From NCBI GenBank assembly GCA_934725345.1, contig CAKVBG010000018.1, positions 1 to 18,157 on the forward strand: a stretch of 18,157 nt of DNA, in the 5' to 3' direction. The DNA is from an uncultured Eubacteriales bacterium. GTDB lineage: Bacteria; Bacillota; Clostridia; Oscillospirales; Acutalibacteraceae. The position numbers were made by a program, and so were the translations under genes. Below, piece after piece: positions 7,265 to 14,443 of the stretch. A model generated the notes under the pieces. That model ran no database searches and was not told where the DNA came from. It saw only the letters and a program-made list of their open reading frames with translations. Positions within the stretch are counted from its first letter, which is position 1. The number at the start of each line of letters is the position of its first letter.

Positions 7265-8275
7265 ATGGATATAATCAATTTCGAGGGCAAAGAAAGAAGA
7301 ATATCGCAAATAGAAAAATGCCTTAAAAAGTATGAAATAGAAAATCTCTCCTACGCAAAAGAAATCTGTGAAAATGCAGGCATTGACGTCGAACAAACAG
7401 TAAAAAGTATTCAACCAATAGTGTTCGATAATGCAGTATGGGCATATACTTTAGGCTGCGCAATAGCACTCAAAAATCATCCAAGCTCTGCAGCTAAAGC
7501 CGCTAAATTCATAGGAGAAGGTTTGCAAGCTTTTTGTGTTCCGGGTTCGGTAGCGGATTCTCGTAATGTGGGCACGGGCCACGGAAACTTAGCGGCTAAA
7601 CTTTTAACCGAATCTACAAATTGTTTTGCTTTTCTAGCAGGACACGAATCCTTTGCTGCGGCTGAGGGAGCTATCGGAATAGTAAAATTTGTTAATAAAG
7701 TACGTGAAAAACCGCTTAGGATAATTCTCAACGGTCTTGGCAAAGATGCCGCATATATAATTTCTAGAATAAACGGATTTACATACGTTCAAACGGATTT
7801 CAATTATCAAGACAATTCTTTAAAAATAGTTAAAGAAAAAGCATTCTCCTCAAACGAAAAATCTCTAATCCGCTGCTACGGCGCCAATGATCCGATAGAA
7901 GGTGTGGCTATCTTAAAACACGAAAAAGTTGATATTTCAATAACCGGAAATTCCACTAACCCCACTAGATTTCAACATATCGTTGCGGGAATATACAAAA
8001 AATGGACTGTTGAAAATAACCTTTCGTATTTCTCAGTTGCTTCGGGCGGAGGCACAGGGCGTACACTTCACCCCGATAATATGGCTGCAGGACCAGCTTC
8101 CTACGGCATGACAGACTCCATGGGTAGAATGCACGGAGATGTTCAGTTTGCAGGTTCTTCTTCAGTACCCACTCACGTAGATATGATGGGCTTTATCGGC
8201 ATGGGAAATAATCCAATGGTTGGCGCGACGGTAACACTTGCAGTTAAGGCATTTCAGGCGCAGTCTAAGGGCTAA
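7265..8275 (+). CDS. GGGtGRT-family protein
   Basis: Protein of 336 aa recognised by the family signature GGGTGRT at 261-267, followed by a glycine- and methionine-rich C-terminus (GMTDSMGRMHGDVQFAGSSS and a final GFIGMGNNPMVGAT segment). The N-terminal part contains another glycine-rich conserved stretch, GTGHGNLAAKL (103-113), and GHESFAAAEGA (126-136). No transmembrane helices or signal peptide. It normally sits next to a NifU-like gene, as here (29 bp apart, ribosome binding site GAGGT). The biochemical role is not known; nucleotide or cofactor binding by the glycine motifs is speculation. It is the last gene of the operon on the plus strand. Confidence 0.85.
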   Translation: MDIINFEGKERRISQIEKCLKKYEIENLSYAKEICENAGIDVEQTVKSIQPIVFDNAVWAYTLGCAIALKNHPSSAAKAAKFIGEGLQAFCVPGSVADSRNVGTGHGNLAAKLLTESTNCFAFLAGHESFAAAEGAIGIVKFVNKVREKPLRIILNGLGKDAAYIISRINGFTYVQTDFNYQDNSLKIVKEKAFSSNEKSLIRCYGANDPIEGVAILKHEKVDISITGNSTNPTRFQHIVAGIYKKWTVENNLSYFSVASGGGTGRTLHPDNMAAGPASYGMTDSMGRMHGDVQFAGSSSVPTHVDMMGFIGMGNNPMVGATVTLAVKAFQAQSKG

Positions 8276-8362
8276 GGTGTAACTTAAAATTAAAAATTTC
8301 GTTGTGCAAACAAAAAACAAGTTATTTAAACCAAATTTAACATTCTTAATACATAATTCTCC

Positions 8363-8391
8363 TTGATTTAAATTTTTAAGTCTGGTAGCAT
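8363..8391 (+). promoter_or_regulatory. Weak sigma-A-like promoter before the 60-aa ORF
   Basis: TTGATT (8363-8368), 17-base spacer and TAGCAT (8386-8391); each hexamer matches consensus at 4 of 6. The expected start near 8398 leaves a short leader to the ATG at 8426. It would separate this ORF from the upstream operon. I see no convincing terminator between 8276 and 8362. Confidence 0.3.
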
Positions 8392-8425
8392 GAAGTTAAT
8401 AATTACTGAATTGGTGGGTGATACC

Positions 8426-8608
8426 ATGAAAGACAAAGATTTACTTAAAGAAAAGAATCCTTTCAAACTCAGTAGCTTTATTAAAAACAAAATTTTAGGG
8501 ATGTACGGTATAAAAAAAAATTCCGTTAGTTCGCCCGTACAACCAAACAGCGACTTGACTGATGATGCAATATCAAGTTTGCTACCAAAAGATAATACTA
8601 AAATTTAA
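8426..8608 (+). CDS. Small uncharacterised protein, 60 aa
   Basis: Not recognised. A lysine- and serine-rich soluble peptide with no transmembrane segment or Cys: a charged N-terminal part (MKDKDLLKEKNPFK), a short hydrophobic stretch (IKNKILGMYGI) and a tail containing DLTDDAISSLLPKD. I prefer the ATG at 8426 to the in-frame ATG at 8390 because GTGGGTGAT, a good anti-SD match, lies at the right distance. The stop is followed by a clear terminator at 8649-8679, which supports a real short transcript. The tail faintly recalls the end of GG-type leaders but has no double glycine. Position between a cell-wall operon and spoVAD gives no firm clue to its role. Confidence 0.5.
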   Translation: MKDKDLLKEKNPFKLSSFIKNKILGMYGIKKNSVSSPVQPNSDLTDDAISSLLPKDNTKI

Positions 8609-8622
8609 ATCGTATGAATTTT

Positions 8623-8652
8623 TAAATATTCATGGGAATATGTGAAATACTA
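8623..8652 (+). promoter_or_regulatory. Possible sigma-G-like promoter of spoVAD
   Basis: TAAATA (8623-8628), 17-base spacer and AATACTA (8646-8652), compared with the forespore consensus TGAATA/CATACTA (5 of 6 and 6 of 7). Its -10 overlaps the 5' arm of the terminator hairpin. Initiation near 8659 would therefore start inside the loop and produce an RNA lacking that arm. spoVAD is sigma-G-dependent in Bacillus; the assignment here is inference. Confidence 0.35.
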
Positions 8653-8679
8653 AGATAAAACCTATCTTAGTGTTTTTTT
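8649..8679 (+). terminator. Intrinsic terminator between the 60-aa ORF and spoVAD
   Basis: ACTAAGATA (8649-8657) pairs perfectly with TATCTTAGT (8663-8671) across a 5-base loop, followed by G and seven T. It lies only 26 bp before the spoVAD start, and the spoVAD ribosome binding site (AAAGGAG) follows almost at once, so it should block read-through from upstream. Confidence 0.8.
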
Positions 8680-8704
8680 ATTTTGTAAAGGAGAGATATT
8701 TTTT

Positions 8705-9718
8705 ATGGCAAAAAGAATAGGAAAATACACCGTTGAGATGCAAACCCAGCCTACATTAAAAAGTTTTGCTGCAACCTGCGGTAAAAAAGAATCCGAGGGG
8801 CCTTTTGGCAAACAGTTCGATAAAGTCTTTGAGGATACTACCCTCCAAGAATCCTCTTGGGAAAAAGCTGAAAGCAGACTCCAAACCGAAACTGTCAAGA
8901 TTGTGCTGAAAAAAGCTAACATGGACCCTTCCTCCATACACTATATCTTCGCAGGCGATTTGTTAAATCAATGTATGTCGTCCTCGTTTGGATTACGGTC
9001 ACTAAATATCCCCTTTTTAGGACAATTCGGCGCTTGTTCAACCATGGCTCAGTCTCTGTTTTTGGCGGCAACAAGTATAGAAGCGGGTATCGCTGATTAC
9101 TCTATCGCGGTGACTTCCTCTCATTATTGTTCATCTGAGCGGCAATTTCGTTTCCCACTGCAATACGGTGGACAGCGGACTCCAACAGCTCAATGGACTG
9201 TCACGGGGTCGGGGGCAATTTTGGTAAGCAAAAAAACCGAGGGCCCTAAAGTGAAGTACTGTACGGTAGGAAAAATCACCGACCTCGGTATCAAGGACGC
9301 CAACAACATGGGCGCTGCTATGGCGCCTTCCGCGGCTAAAACTATCCTGAGTTTCTTCAGCGATACTAACACCTCCCCTAACGACTATGACCTTATCTTA
9401 ACAGGCGATCTTGGCGAAGTGGGTTCGGGGATTTTGAAAGAATTGCTTCAAAATGAAGGCGTAAAGCTGGGAGATAATTACAATGACTGCGGATTGATGA
9501 TTTATTACAAAGAAAAACAGGACGTCCATGCGGGAGGCTCAGGTTGCGGCTGCTCGGCTTCTTTGCTTTGCTCTTTGATTTTAAATAAGGTGAAGAAAAA
9601 AGAACTTAAAAACATTCTGTTTATAGCAACAGGTGCTTTGATGTCACCGACGTCGGCTCAGCAAGGCGAAACTATACCCGGAGTGGCTCATCTTATAAAT
9701 ATCGTGGCTGATGAGTAG
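8705..9718 (+). CDS. spoVAD: Stage V sporulation protein AD
   Basis: Thiolase-fold protein of 337 aa, full length for the family. In Bacillus it binds dipicolinic acid and works with the SpoVA membrane proteins to load DPA into the forespore and release it at germination. Family features are the FGACSTMAQSL segment (108-118, with Cys111 at the thiolase nucleophile position), HYCSSERQFRFPLQYGGQRTP within 140-160, TVTGSGA (165-171), TGDLGEVG, and the Gly/Cys-rich GGSGCGCSA loop near the C-terminus. The ribosome binding site AAAGGAG precedes the ATG. Unusually it stands alone: spoVAC and spoVAE, which normally flank it, are absent. A terminator isolates it from upstream genes. The coding sequence is visibly richer in G and C (around 9240-9420) than neighbouring genes. 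Confidence 0.92.
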   Translation: MAKRIGKYTVEMQTQPTLKSFAATCGKKESEGPFGKQFDKVFEDTTLQESSWEKAESRLQTETVKIVLKKANMDPSSIHYIFAGDLLNQCMSSSFGLRSLNIPFLGQFGACSTMAQSLFLAATSIEAGIADYSIAVTSSHYCSSERQFRFPLQYGGQRTPTAQWTVTGSGAILVSKKTEGPKVKYCTVGKITDLGIKDANNMGAAMAPSAAKTILSFFSDTNTSPNDYDLILTGDLGEVGSGILKELLQNEGVKLGDNYNDCGLMIYYKEKQDVHAGGSGCGCSASLLCSLILNKVKKKELKNILFIATGALMSPTSAQQGETIPGVAHLINIVADE

Positions 9719-9752
9719 AATAGCCTCGGGCGCAATATCTATTTAAAAACAT

Positions 9753-9779
9753 AAAAAACTGCCATTTCACTAATGGCAG
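9753..9779 (-). terminator. Distal terminator of the 644-aa protein gene
   Basis: CTGCCATT (9759-9766) and AATGGCAG (9772-9779) form a perfect 8-bp stem with a 5-base loop. On the minus strand it is followed by six T (9758-9753). On the plus strand there is no U-tract, so it mainly serves the minus-strand gene, although the hairpin could also protect the 3' end of spoVAD mRNA. Confidence 0.8.
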
Positions 9780-9791
9780 ATATAATAATAT

Positions 9792-9816
9792 AAAAAGCCG
9801 GGGCTTTTCGGCCCCG
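9792..9816 (-). terminator. GC-rich proximal terminator of the 644-aa protein gene
   Basis: CGGGGC (9799-9804) pairs with GCCCCG (9811-9816) across a 6-base loop. Read on the minus strand it is followed by GC and five T (9796-9792). With the hairpin at 9753-9779 it forms a tandem double terminator about 90 bp after the TAG stop, as often seen after strongly expressed genes. Confidence 0.75.
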
Positions 9817-9906
9817 ACAAGCACAAATCTCTATTATTATGCCCGGACGATTTTAGAATATGAGTTCTTAAATCACATATATAAAGAGAATTGTTCGAAT
9901 TCCATG

Positions 9907-11841
9907 CTATGCTATTATAGCACTAATTGCAGCGCTGTCAACATCTAAATCGCTTAATTTTACGTTATTGCTACTTAAAGATTTTACTAAGGCTCTAACT
10001 TTTGCAGTTGCATCTGTAACTTTTGTATAATCTGCTTCTGTCTTAGCATTGGCTTGGTTGAAATTTTCTTCAGCCGCTTTCAATGCTGCAGCCTTCTGCC
10101 GAACATCTTCTTGTGCGTTAGCCGCTTCGGTGGCCGTTCCCTTAGTTGCTTCTGCGGCTTTTATAGCATCGCCTTTGGCTTTGTTGGCAGCAGTCTCAGC
10201 AGACTTCAGTAGGGCTTCAACATTATCTATGCCTTCTATTTTGTCAATGGATTGATCGTCTCCTAAATCAACACCGTTTAATTCTGTGTTCAGCAAGTTC
10301 CGAAGAGCAGTTTTTTTGTCATTGTCATCCTTAGCTTCTAAATATTTAATTAAGTTGTTGTCTTTTAGTGCGGTATTAAGTTTACCAATTTCGTCTGCAA
10401 ATTTTGCCAACATTGGAAAAATACTACCGTTATCACCCCTGAAGTATTCAGTCGCGTCATTGAATTCTTTTACAGCATCTTTCACGGCTTCTACATTTTG
10501 AGGTGAAATAGAGCTGAGACCTTTAATCGTTTTTACATGCCCTGACTTGGAGTCATCACCCGTTAACTCTGCACCGGTGCCAGCGTCTCTGTTGCTCAGC
10601 AATGTGAGCAATGCACCTGCTCCTGTATTACTATTATCTTTTAGAGCAGCTTTCAACCAATTAAGCATACCATTAACGTGGTCATTATCCTTACTGTTTA
10701 AGAATGACTGATTAAACGCCTTCAAGTCTCCAAGTTTTTTTACAAATGCTGTGTAAGCTCCTTCATTTATCTTTTTCGATTCCCCAATCGCTGTCATAAC
10801 GTCAGCAAACAGAGTGGCGCCATTGTTCTCGTCTTTGAAAAGCCTGTTTTGAACAACTCCTGGGATATCTAATTTATCACCTTTAGCCATAATAAAGTCC
10901 TTCAAGGGAACTCCACCATTGTCTCCCACTTCGAATTCTCCCTGGAGCCTTGATTGTATCATAACACGAATACCAGCCGCCCAACTCATGAACGATTCGG
11001 CCTCTCTTCCGACTGTTATTTCTCCATCAAAAACATTATTTTGCACGTTCAACTTCTTATCAAATAGCTTAAATAAATCTTTTGCCACGCCATTAGCATC
11101 TTCATAGCTCTTTGCTAAACTATCCTCAAATTTTTTCTCATCGAAACTTCTTACCAATAGGCCTTGGCCTTGCATGTCGTTAGCAAGTTCTGTAATTTTA
11201 CCTTTAACCGCTCCAAGTGCGCTGTCAAGGGTTGTTTTGGCATTTTGCTCATTTCTGGCAACCGCAGCAGCCTTGTTCTCTATATCTTCAATCATATCAC
11301 AAGCTCTACCAAGGGCAATATCAATGTTTCTCAAACTCTGGAATTCATTAACTTGAGTAGGTCCACCTTTTCCACCGAAGAGCAACCATCCAGCTCCCAT
11401 AACTACTGCTCCAAGGCCAGCGCCTCCAACCAATGCAGTTGCATGGGTAATCATATTTCTAGTTCTTCTGTCTTGCAAATATTTATTAACTGTAGATTTT
11501 GCATTTTCAAATCTACCTGGTGCGGCATGGGTTGAAGTAGCTGCAGCTGAAGCAACTCCCATCAATGCAAGTGCAGCAGCACTCATTTTTTTAATAGCTC
11601 CAGGACCTTTACCTCCAGCAACTTGAGAAAGGTCTTCTTCTGAAGCTGAAGCGTCTTTGCTTTTAACAAAATTCCTAATCACGTCTCTGATCTCTCCTTC
11701 TAATTTCTCTTGACCCTCACCATATCCAGCACTCTTGAAAACGTTGTAAACCTCTTCAACAGTAACAGATTTGTTGAGTTTGTCCTTTAATTGGGTATCT
11801 GCCAAAATTTTGTAAAAACTGTCTTTAAAATTTGAATTCAT
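9907..11841 (-). CDS. Large (644 aa) protein with a Nif11-like double-glycine leader, membrane segments and helical body
   Basis: I do not recognise the body. Residues 1-77 look like a Nif11-type leader: FKDSFYKILADTQLKDKL, a VEEVYNVFKSAGYG helix-turn, and an acidic EEDLSQVAGG end with the double glycine at 76-77. Next comes KGPGAIKKM and an Ala-rich hydrophobic segment (about 86-106) ending in THAAP, much like a Sec signal. A second hydrophobic, glycine-rich helix follows (about 130-156). The remaining 490 residues are soluble, charged and mostly helical, with a single Cys (181). An Ala/Lys/Glu-rich coiled coil lies at about 544-622, and the tail is hydrophobic (SAAISAIIA). The ATG at 11841 follows GAAAGGGG. 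It has its own consensus promoter and double terminator, so it is a monocistronic, probably well expressed gene. An exported or surface-anchored structural or effector protein is my inference; a cytoplasmic-membrane protein is the alternative. Confidence 0.7.
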   Translation of the reverse strand: MNSNFKDSFYKILADTQLKDKLNKSVTVEEVYNVFKSAGYGEGQEKLEGEIRDVIRNFVKSKDASASEEDLSQVAGGKGPGAIKKMSAAALALMGVASAAATSTHAAPGRFENAKSTVNKYLQDRRTRNMITHATALVGGAGLGAVVMGAGWLLFGGKGGPTQVNEFQSLRNIDIALGRACDMIEDIENKAAAVARNEQNAKTTLDSALGAVKGKITELANDMQGQGLLVRSFDEKKFEDSLAKSYEDANGVAKDLFKLFDKKLNVQNNVFDGEITVGREAESFMSWAAGIRVMIQSRLQGEFEVGDNGGVPLKDFIMAKGDKLDIPGVVQNRLFKDENNGATLFADVMTAIGESKKINEGAYTAFVKKLGDLKAFNQSFLNSKDNDHVNGMLNWLKAALKDNSNTGAGALLTLLSNRDAGTGAELTGDDSKSGHVKTIKGLSSISPQNVEAVKDAVKEFNDATEYFRGDNGSIFPMLAKFADEIGKLNTALKDNNLIKYLEAKDDNDKKTALRNLLNTELNGVDLGDDQSIDKIEGIDNVEALLKSAETAANKAKGDAIKAAEATKGTATEAANAQEDVRQKAAALKAAEENFNQANAKTEADYTKVTDATAKVRALVKSLSSNNVKLSDLDVDSAAISAIIA

Positions 11842-11879
11842 TTAAATCTAACCCCTTTCAATTTGTTTGGAACTCCTAT

Positions 11880-11908
11880 ATTATAAAACATCAAATTTAA
11901 TCTGTCAA
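11880..11908 (-). promoter_or_regulatory. Consensus sigma-A promoter of the 644-aa protein gene
   Basis: Minus strand: TTGACA (11908-11903), exactly 17 bases, TATAAT (11885-11880). Both hexamers and the spacing are perfect, which predicts strong vegetative expression with a short (about 30-base) leader containing GAAAGGGG. Confidence 0.88.
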
Positions 11909-11942
11909 GAGATAAATTTCATAATATTTTACTTTTTAGATA

Positions 11943-11987
11943 AAAATACCTATCTTCGATCAAAATTTATATTGTTTTAGGTATTTT
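11943..11987. other. Inverted repeat upstream of the 644-aa gene promoter
   Basis: AAAATACCT (11943-11951) and AGGTATTTT (11979-11987) are a perfect 9-bp inverted repeat separated by 27 AT-rich bases. It lies 35 bp upstream of the -35 at 11908 in a 312-bp gap without genes (11842-12153). It could be an operator or a weak hairpin; on the minus strand the 3' arm runs into TTTTT. I see no gene in the gap. Confidence 0.4.
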
Positions 11988-12000
11988 AGTGTTTTGCCGC

Positions 12001-12029
12001 CCGACAATTTGCTTTAAAAATTGTATAAT
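12001..12029 (+). promoter_or_regulatory. Orphan promoter-like element pointing towards spo0A
   Basis: CCGACA (12001-12006), 17-base spacer and perfect TATAAT (12024-12029) on the plus strand. No plus-strand gene follows; a transcript from here would run antisense through the spo0A terminator into spo0A. AT-rich DNA produces such matches by chance, so confidence is low. Confidence 0.25.
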
Positions 12030-12093
12030 AAGACGTGTAATAATTATAATGCCCCTAAATATAAGTGCAAATTCTAAAATTATTTTAAATTTC

Positions 12094-12136
12094 AAAAAAT
12101 AAAAGCCGATTCACGTTGATAAACATAAATCGACTT
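12094..12136 (-). terminator. Terminator of spo0A
   Basis: On the minus strand AAGTCGATT (12136-12128) pairs with AATCGGCTT (12111-12103), 9 bp including one G-U, capped by an inner GTT/AAC stem. It is followed by TTATTTTTT. It begins 17 bp after the spo0A stop codon. Confidence 0.8.
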
Positions 12137-12153
12137 AGCTTTAAATTGTTGTG

Positions 12154-12945
12154 TTAGCTCGCAGTACGGAGCTGTAACCTGAGTTTGTCACTTATCATCG
12201 CAATAAACTCTGAGTTCGTGGGCTTGCCTCTAGAGTTATGTATGGTGTATCCAAAATAGGAGTTTAAAACTTCAACGTCCCCGCGGTCCCAGGCAACCTC
12301 TATAGCGTGACGAATTGCCCTCTCTACCCTCGATGGCGTACTTTCAAAATGCTCAGCTACCGCAGGATATAATTTTTTGGTCACTGCGTTGATTATGTCC
12401 GGGTTCTCAATGGACATCTTAATGGAATCCCTTAAGTAGTGGTATCCCTTGATGTGCGCAGGAACTCCAATTTGATGCAGAATCTCAGTTATTTTGAGTT
12501 CGATGTTTTCCCAACTGGGAGAATCCAGAGTTAATGCTTGACCCTCAGCATAATTTGCACTGAAATGACGTTTGTAATTCACTTGGAGTATCTTTTCAAT
12601 TATGTCAGAATAGTTTACCGGCTTAACTAAAAAGTATGAAGCTCCTGCTGAAATTGCTTCCCTTTCCAAGGATGGTCTTCCAAAACTGGAAATGATAATG
12701 AAAGTTGGCATCTCCACCCTGCGATTTTTCCTTACAGTGTTAATTATCCCTATTGCATCAATTCTAGGCATAAAGAGGTCCATCAGAACAATATCCGGCG
12801 ACGTGTTCTCGATGATCTCTATTATTTTAAACCCATCTTTGGGCAAAAATGACAAATCCATAGAGTAGTGTTTAAACATGTCCAATGCCTCACGGCTGTA
12901 TTCGATGCAATCCTCCGAAGTTAGTACTTTTAACATATTTTGCAT
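12154..12945 (-). CDS. spo0A: Stage 0 sporulation protein A, master response regulator
   Basis: DNA-binding response regulator of 263 aa that commits the cell to sporulation when phosphorylated. The receiver domain (about 1-125) keeps the acidic pair Glu11-Asp12, phosphoacceptor Asp56 (in LMDLFMP), Ser86 at the Thr/Ser position and Lys108 (LVKP). The C-terminal effector domain has the diagnostic SRVERAIRHAIEVAW recognition-helix motif (205-219) and GKPTNSEFIA (240-249). Differences from the usual sequence are SEDC in place of the ADDN pocket and IDAIG in place of LDGL. I chose ATG at 12945 because GGGAGGAA lies just before it; an ATG 21 bases upstream covers that site. It lies directly downstream of spoIVB, the standard Firmicute arrangement, and ends at a strong terminator. 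Confidence 0.97.
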   Translation of the reverse strand: MQNMLKVLTSEDCIEYSREALDMFKHYSMDLSFLPKDGFKIIEIIENTSPDIVLMDLFMPRIDAIGIINTVRKNRRVEMPTFIIISSFGRPSLEREAISAGASYFLVKPVNYSDIIEKILQVNYKRHFSANYAEGQALTLDSPSWENIELKITEILHQIGVPAHIKGYHYLRDSIKMSIENPDIINAVTKKLYPAVAEHFESTPSRVERAIRHAIEVAWDRGDVEVLNSYFGYTIHNSRGKPTNSEFIAMISDKLRLQLRTAS

Positions 12946-12981
12946 AATTTTTCCTCCCGATAACATTTATTATGATATTTA

Positions 12982-13009
12982 TATTTACATAAATTACCAA
13001 ATATGTCAA
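12982..13009 (-). promoter_or_regulatory. Possible sigma-A promoter of spo0A
   Basis: Minus strand: TTGACA (13009-13004), 16-base spacer and TAAATA (12987-12982), about 37 bp before the ATG. A second TTGACA occurs at 13050-13045, with a poor -10. I found no clear sigma-H promoter or Spo0A box in the 118-bp gap. Confidence 0.4.
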
Positions 13010-13063
13010 TAGTTTTCCAGTAAATAGGAAATATTCGGATGAATTGTCAAAATAAGGTAATTT

Positions 13064-14320
13064 TTAGGAAGCGTTTTTATGATTAGCTTCAAAAAGTATG
13101 TTGGAATTTGTCAGCATAGTTTCAGCGAAAATGGCATATCCTCTTTTAGGGTTGTTCACAAACACATGAGTAACCGCCCCTACTAACATACCGTTTTGAA
13201 AAATCGGACTACCGCTCATACCTTGGACTATCCCACCGGTTTTCTCCAAAAGACAGGAATCTGTTACACTTATCTTCATATTTTGAGTTGGCATTGAAAC
13301 GTCGTAATTTATGGAGTCAATATTTATATCGTAAAAGCAAGGGACGGTCCCTTCGATAGTGGTTAAGATTTTAGCGGGTCCTTTTCTAACTTTTTGTTTA
13401 GTGCAAACTGATATAGAATTCATATTTTCAGGGAGCTTTTCAAACGTTCCGTAAAGACCGGTTTCTGTGTTTGCATATATTTGCCCTAATGATTCGGGGT
13501 CTGTAAAACAACCTTTAAGTTCCCCGGGCACTCCAGCACGACCCTTAACAGTATCTGTTATGACCGCTCCTACGATATCTCCTCGTGAAAGAGGTAAAAT
13601 CTCGGTTGTGTCCATATCGCAAATTCCATGGCCCAGTCCCGCAAAAATCTTATTATCCTTCTCACAGAACGTAAGTGTACCGATACCCGCGGAACTGTCT
13701 CTAACCCAAATACCAATCCTGTACTTTTCATCTTCAGTGGACTTTATCGGTGCTAAACTGCTTTCAAATTCATTATTTTCCCTCATAAGTTTAAACTTTA
13801 TTTCTCTTCCTTCGCAGTTTTGTATAATCCTTTCTAAGTCGTCGTTGTTGTTGACTTTTTCTGAATTCGCTTCAATAATGATATCTCCTTTGCGGATACC
13901 TGCTGTTTTCCAAGGCTCTTTAAAACCTTCCACAGTTTTAACACCGGAAGTTCCTATTACCAACGCTCCCTTGGTGTATATCTTTACGCCAAAAGGAGTC
14001 CCGCAAGGAATAACTTCCTTTGCTGGTAAAGTCTTTATCTCAACTTTTCTAACTGGTAAAATGTTTAAAAACTTGAGAGTCCCTCCGTGGTTTTCCGAAA
14101 AACCTGATTCACATACCTTATTGCTCAAACATTGTGCAGAGTCGTTACTACTACCCCCACTCGGACAAACCGAAAAGCAATTTAGTGAAAAAGTCTGATT
14201 TTCATGAGGTTCTACGTAGTAAACATCCGGCATTTTGAAAGCTAGGTAGTATATTCCGACAAAACTCAACGTTATCATAATTATTAATCCATAAATCCAA
14301 GATTTTATAACCTTCTTCAT
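13064..14320 (-). CDS. spoIVB: SpoIVB serine peptidase (S55 family)
   Basis: Forespore-secreted signalling protease of 418 aa which, in Bacillus, cleaves SpoIVFA and so triggers sigma-K activation in the mother cell. An N-terminal membrane anchor (about 8-29) leads to an extracytoplasmic part. The PDZ domain lies at about 108-190 (GVKIYTKGALVIG, then GIRKGDIIIEANSEKV). The SpoIVB peptidase domain follows with GLGHGICD (His231) and the catalytic serine motif GGIVQGMSGSP (362-372). Both catalytic signatures are intact. Between the anchor and the PDZ domain is a Cys-rich stretch with Cys48, Cys52, Cys64 and Cys70, which I do not recall from the standard protein. The ATG at 14320 follows GAGGTGATT. 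It precedes spo0A by 118 bp on the same strand. Confidence 0.95.
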   Translation of the reverse strand: MKKVIKSWIYGLIIMITLSFVGIYYLAFKMPDVYYVEPHENQTFSLNCFSVCPSGGSSNDSAQCLSNKVCESGFSENHGGTLKFLNILPVRKVEIKTLPAKEVIPCGTPFGVKIYTKGALVIGTSGVKTVEGFKEPWKTAGIRKGDIIIEANSEKVNNNDDLERIIQNCEGREIKFKLMRENNEFESSLAPIKSTEDEKYRIGIWVRDSSAGIGTLTFCEKDNKIFAGLGHGICDMDTTEILPLSRGDIVGAVITDTVKGRAGVPGELKGCFTDPESLGQIYANTETGLYGTFEKLPENMNSISVCTKQKVRKGPAKILTTIEGTVPCFYDINIDSINYDVSMPTQNMKISVTDSCLLEKTGGIVQGMSGSPIFQNGMLVGAVTHVFVNNPKRGYAIFAETMLTNSNILFEANHKNAS

Positions 14321-14443
14321 TGCAAATCACCTCGATTAAAACAATATTGAACGTAAAATTAGGGGAAAAATGTATTATATTGTAACAATGCTTATTATTT
14401 GCATTTTGAGGAGATTTCACAAAAGAAAATGTTGGACAATTAA

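Noticed and set aside
8276..8362. Search for a terminator after the GGGtGRT gene
   Set aside because: Only short AT-rich complementarities were seen, with no stable stem followed by a U-tract.
10049..11535. Several plus-strand ORFs opposite the 644-aa gene
   Set aside because: They are shadows of its Ala/Lys/Glu-rich codons, rich in Ser/Ala/Phe, without ribosome binding sites or recognisable domains.
12108..12126. Sequence resembling half of a parS site (TTCACGTTGATAAACA)
   Set aside because: It differs from the parS consensus by an insertion and mismatches and is fully explained as the loop side of the spo0A terminator.
14321..14440. Search for a sigma-F/sigma-G promoter of spoIVB
   Set aside because: TATAAT-like and GCATT-like pieces occur but not with correct spacing or matching partner elements.
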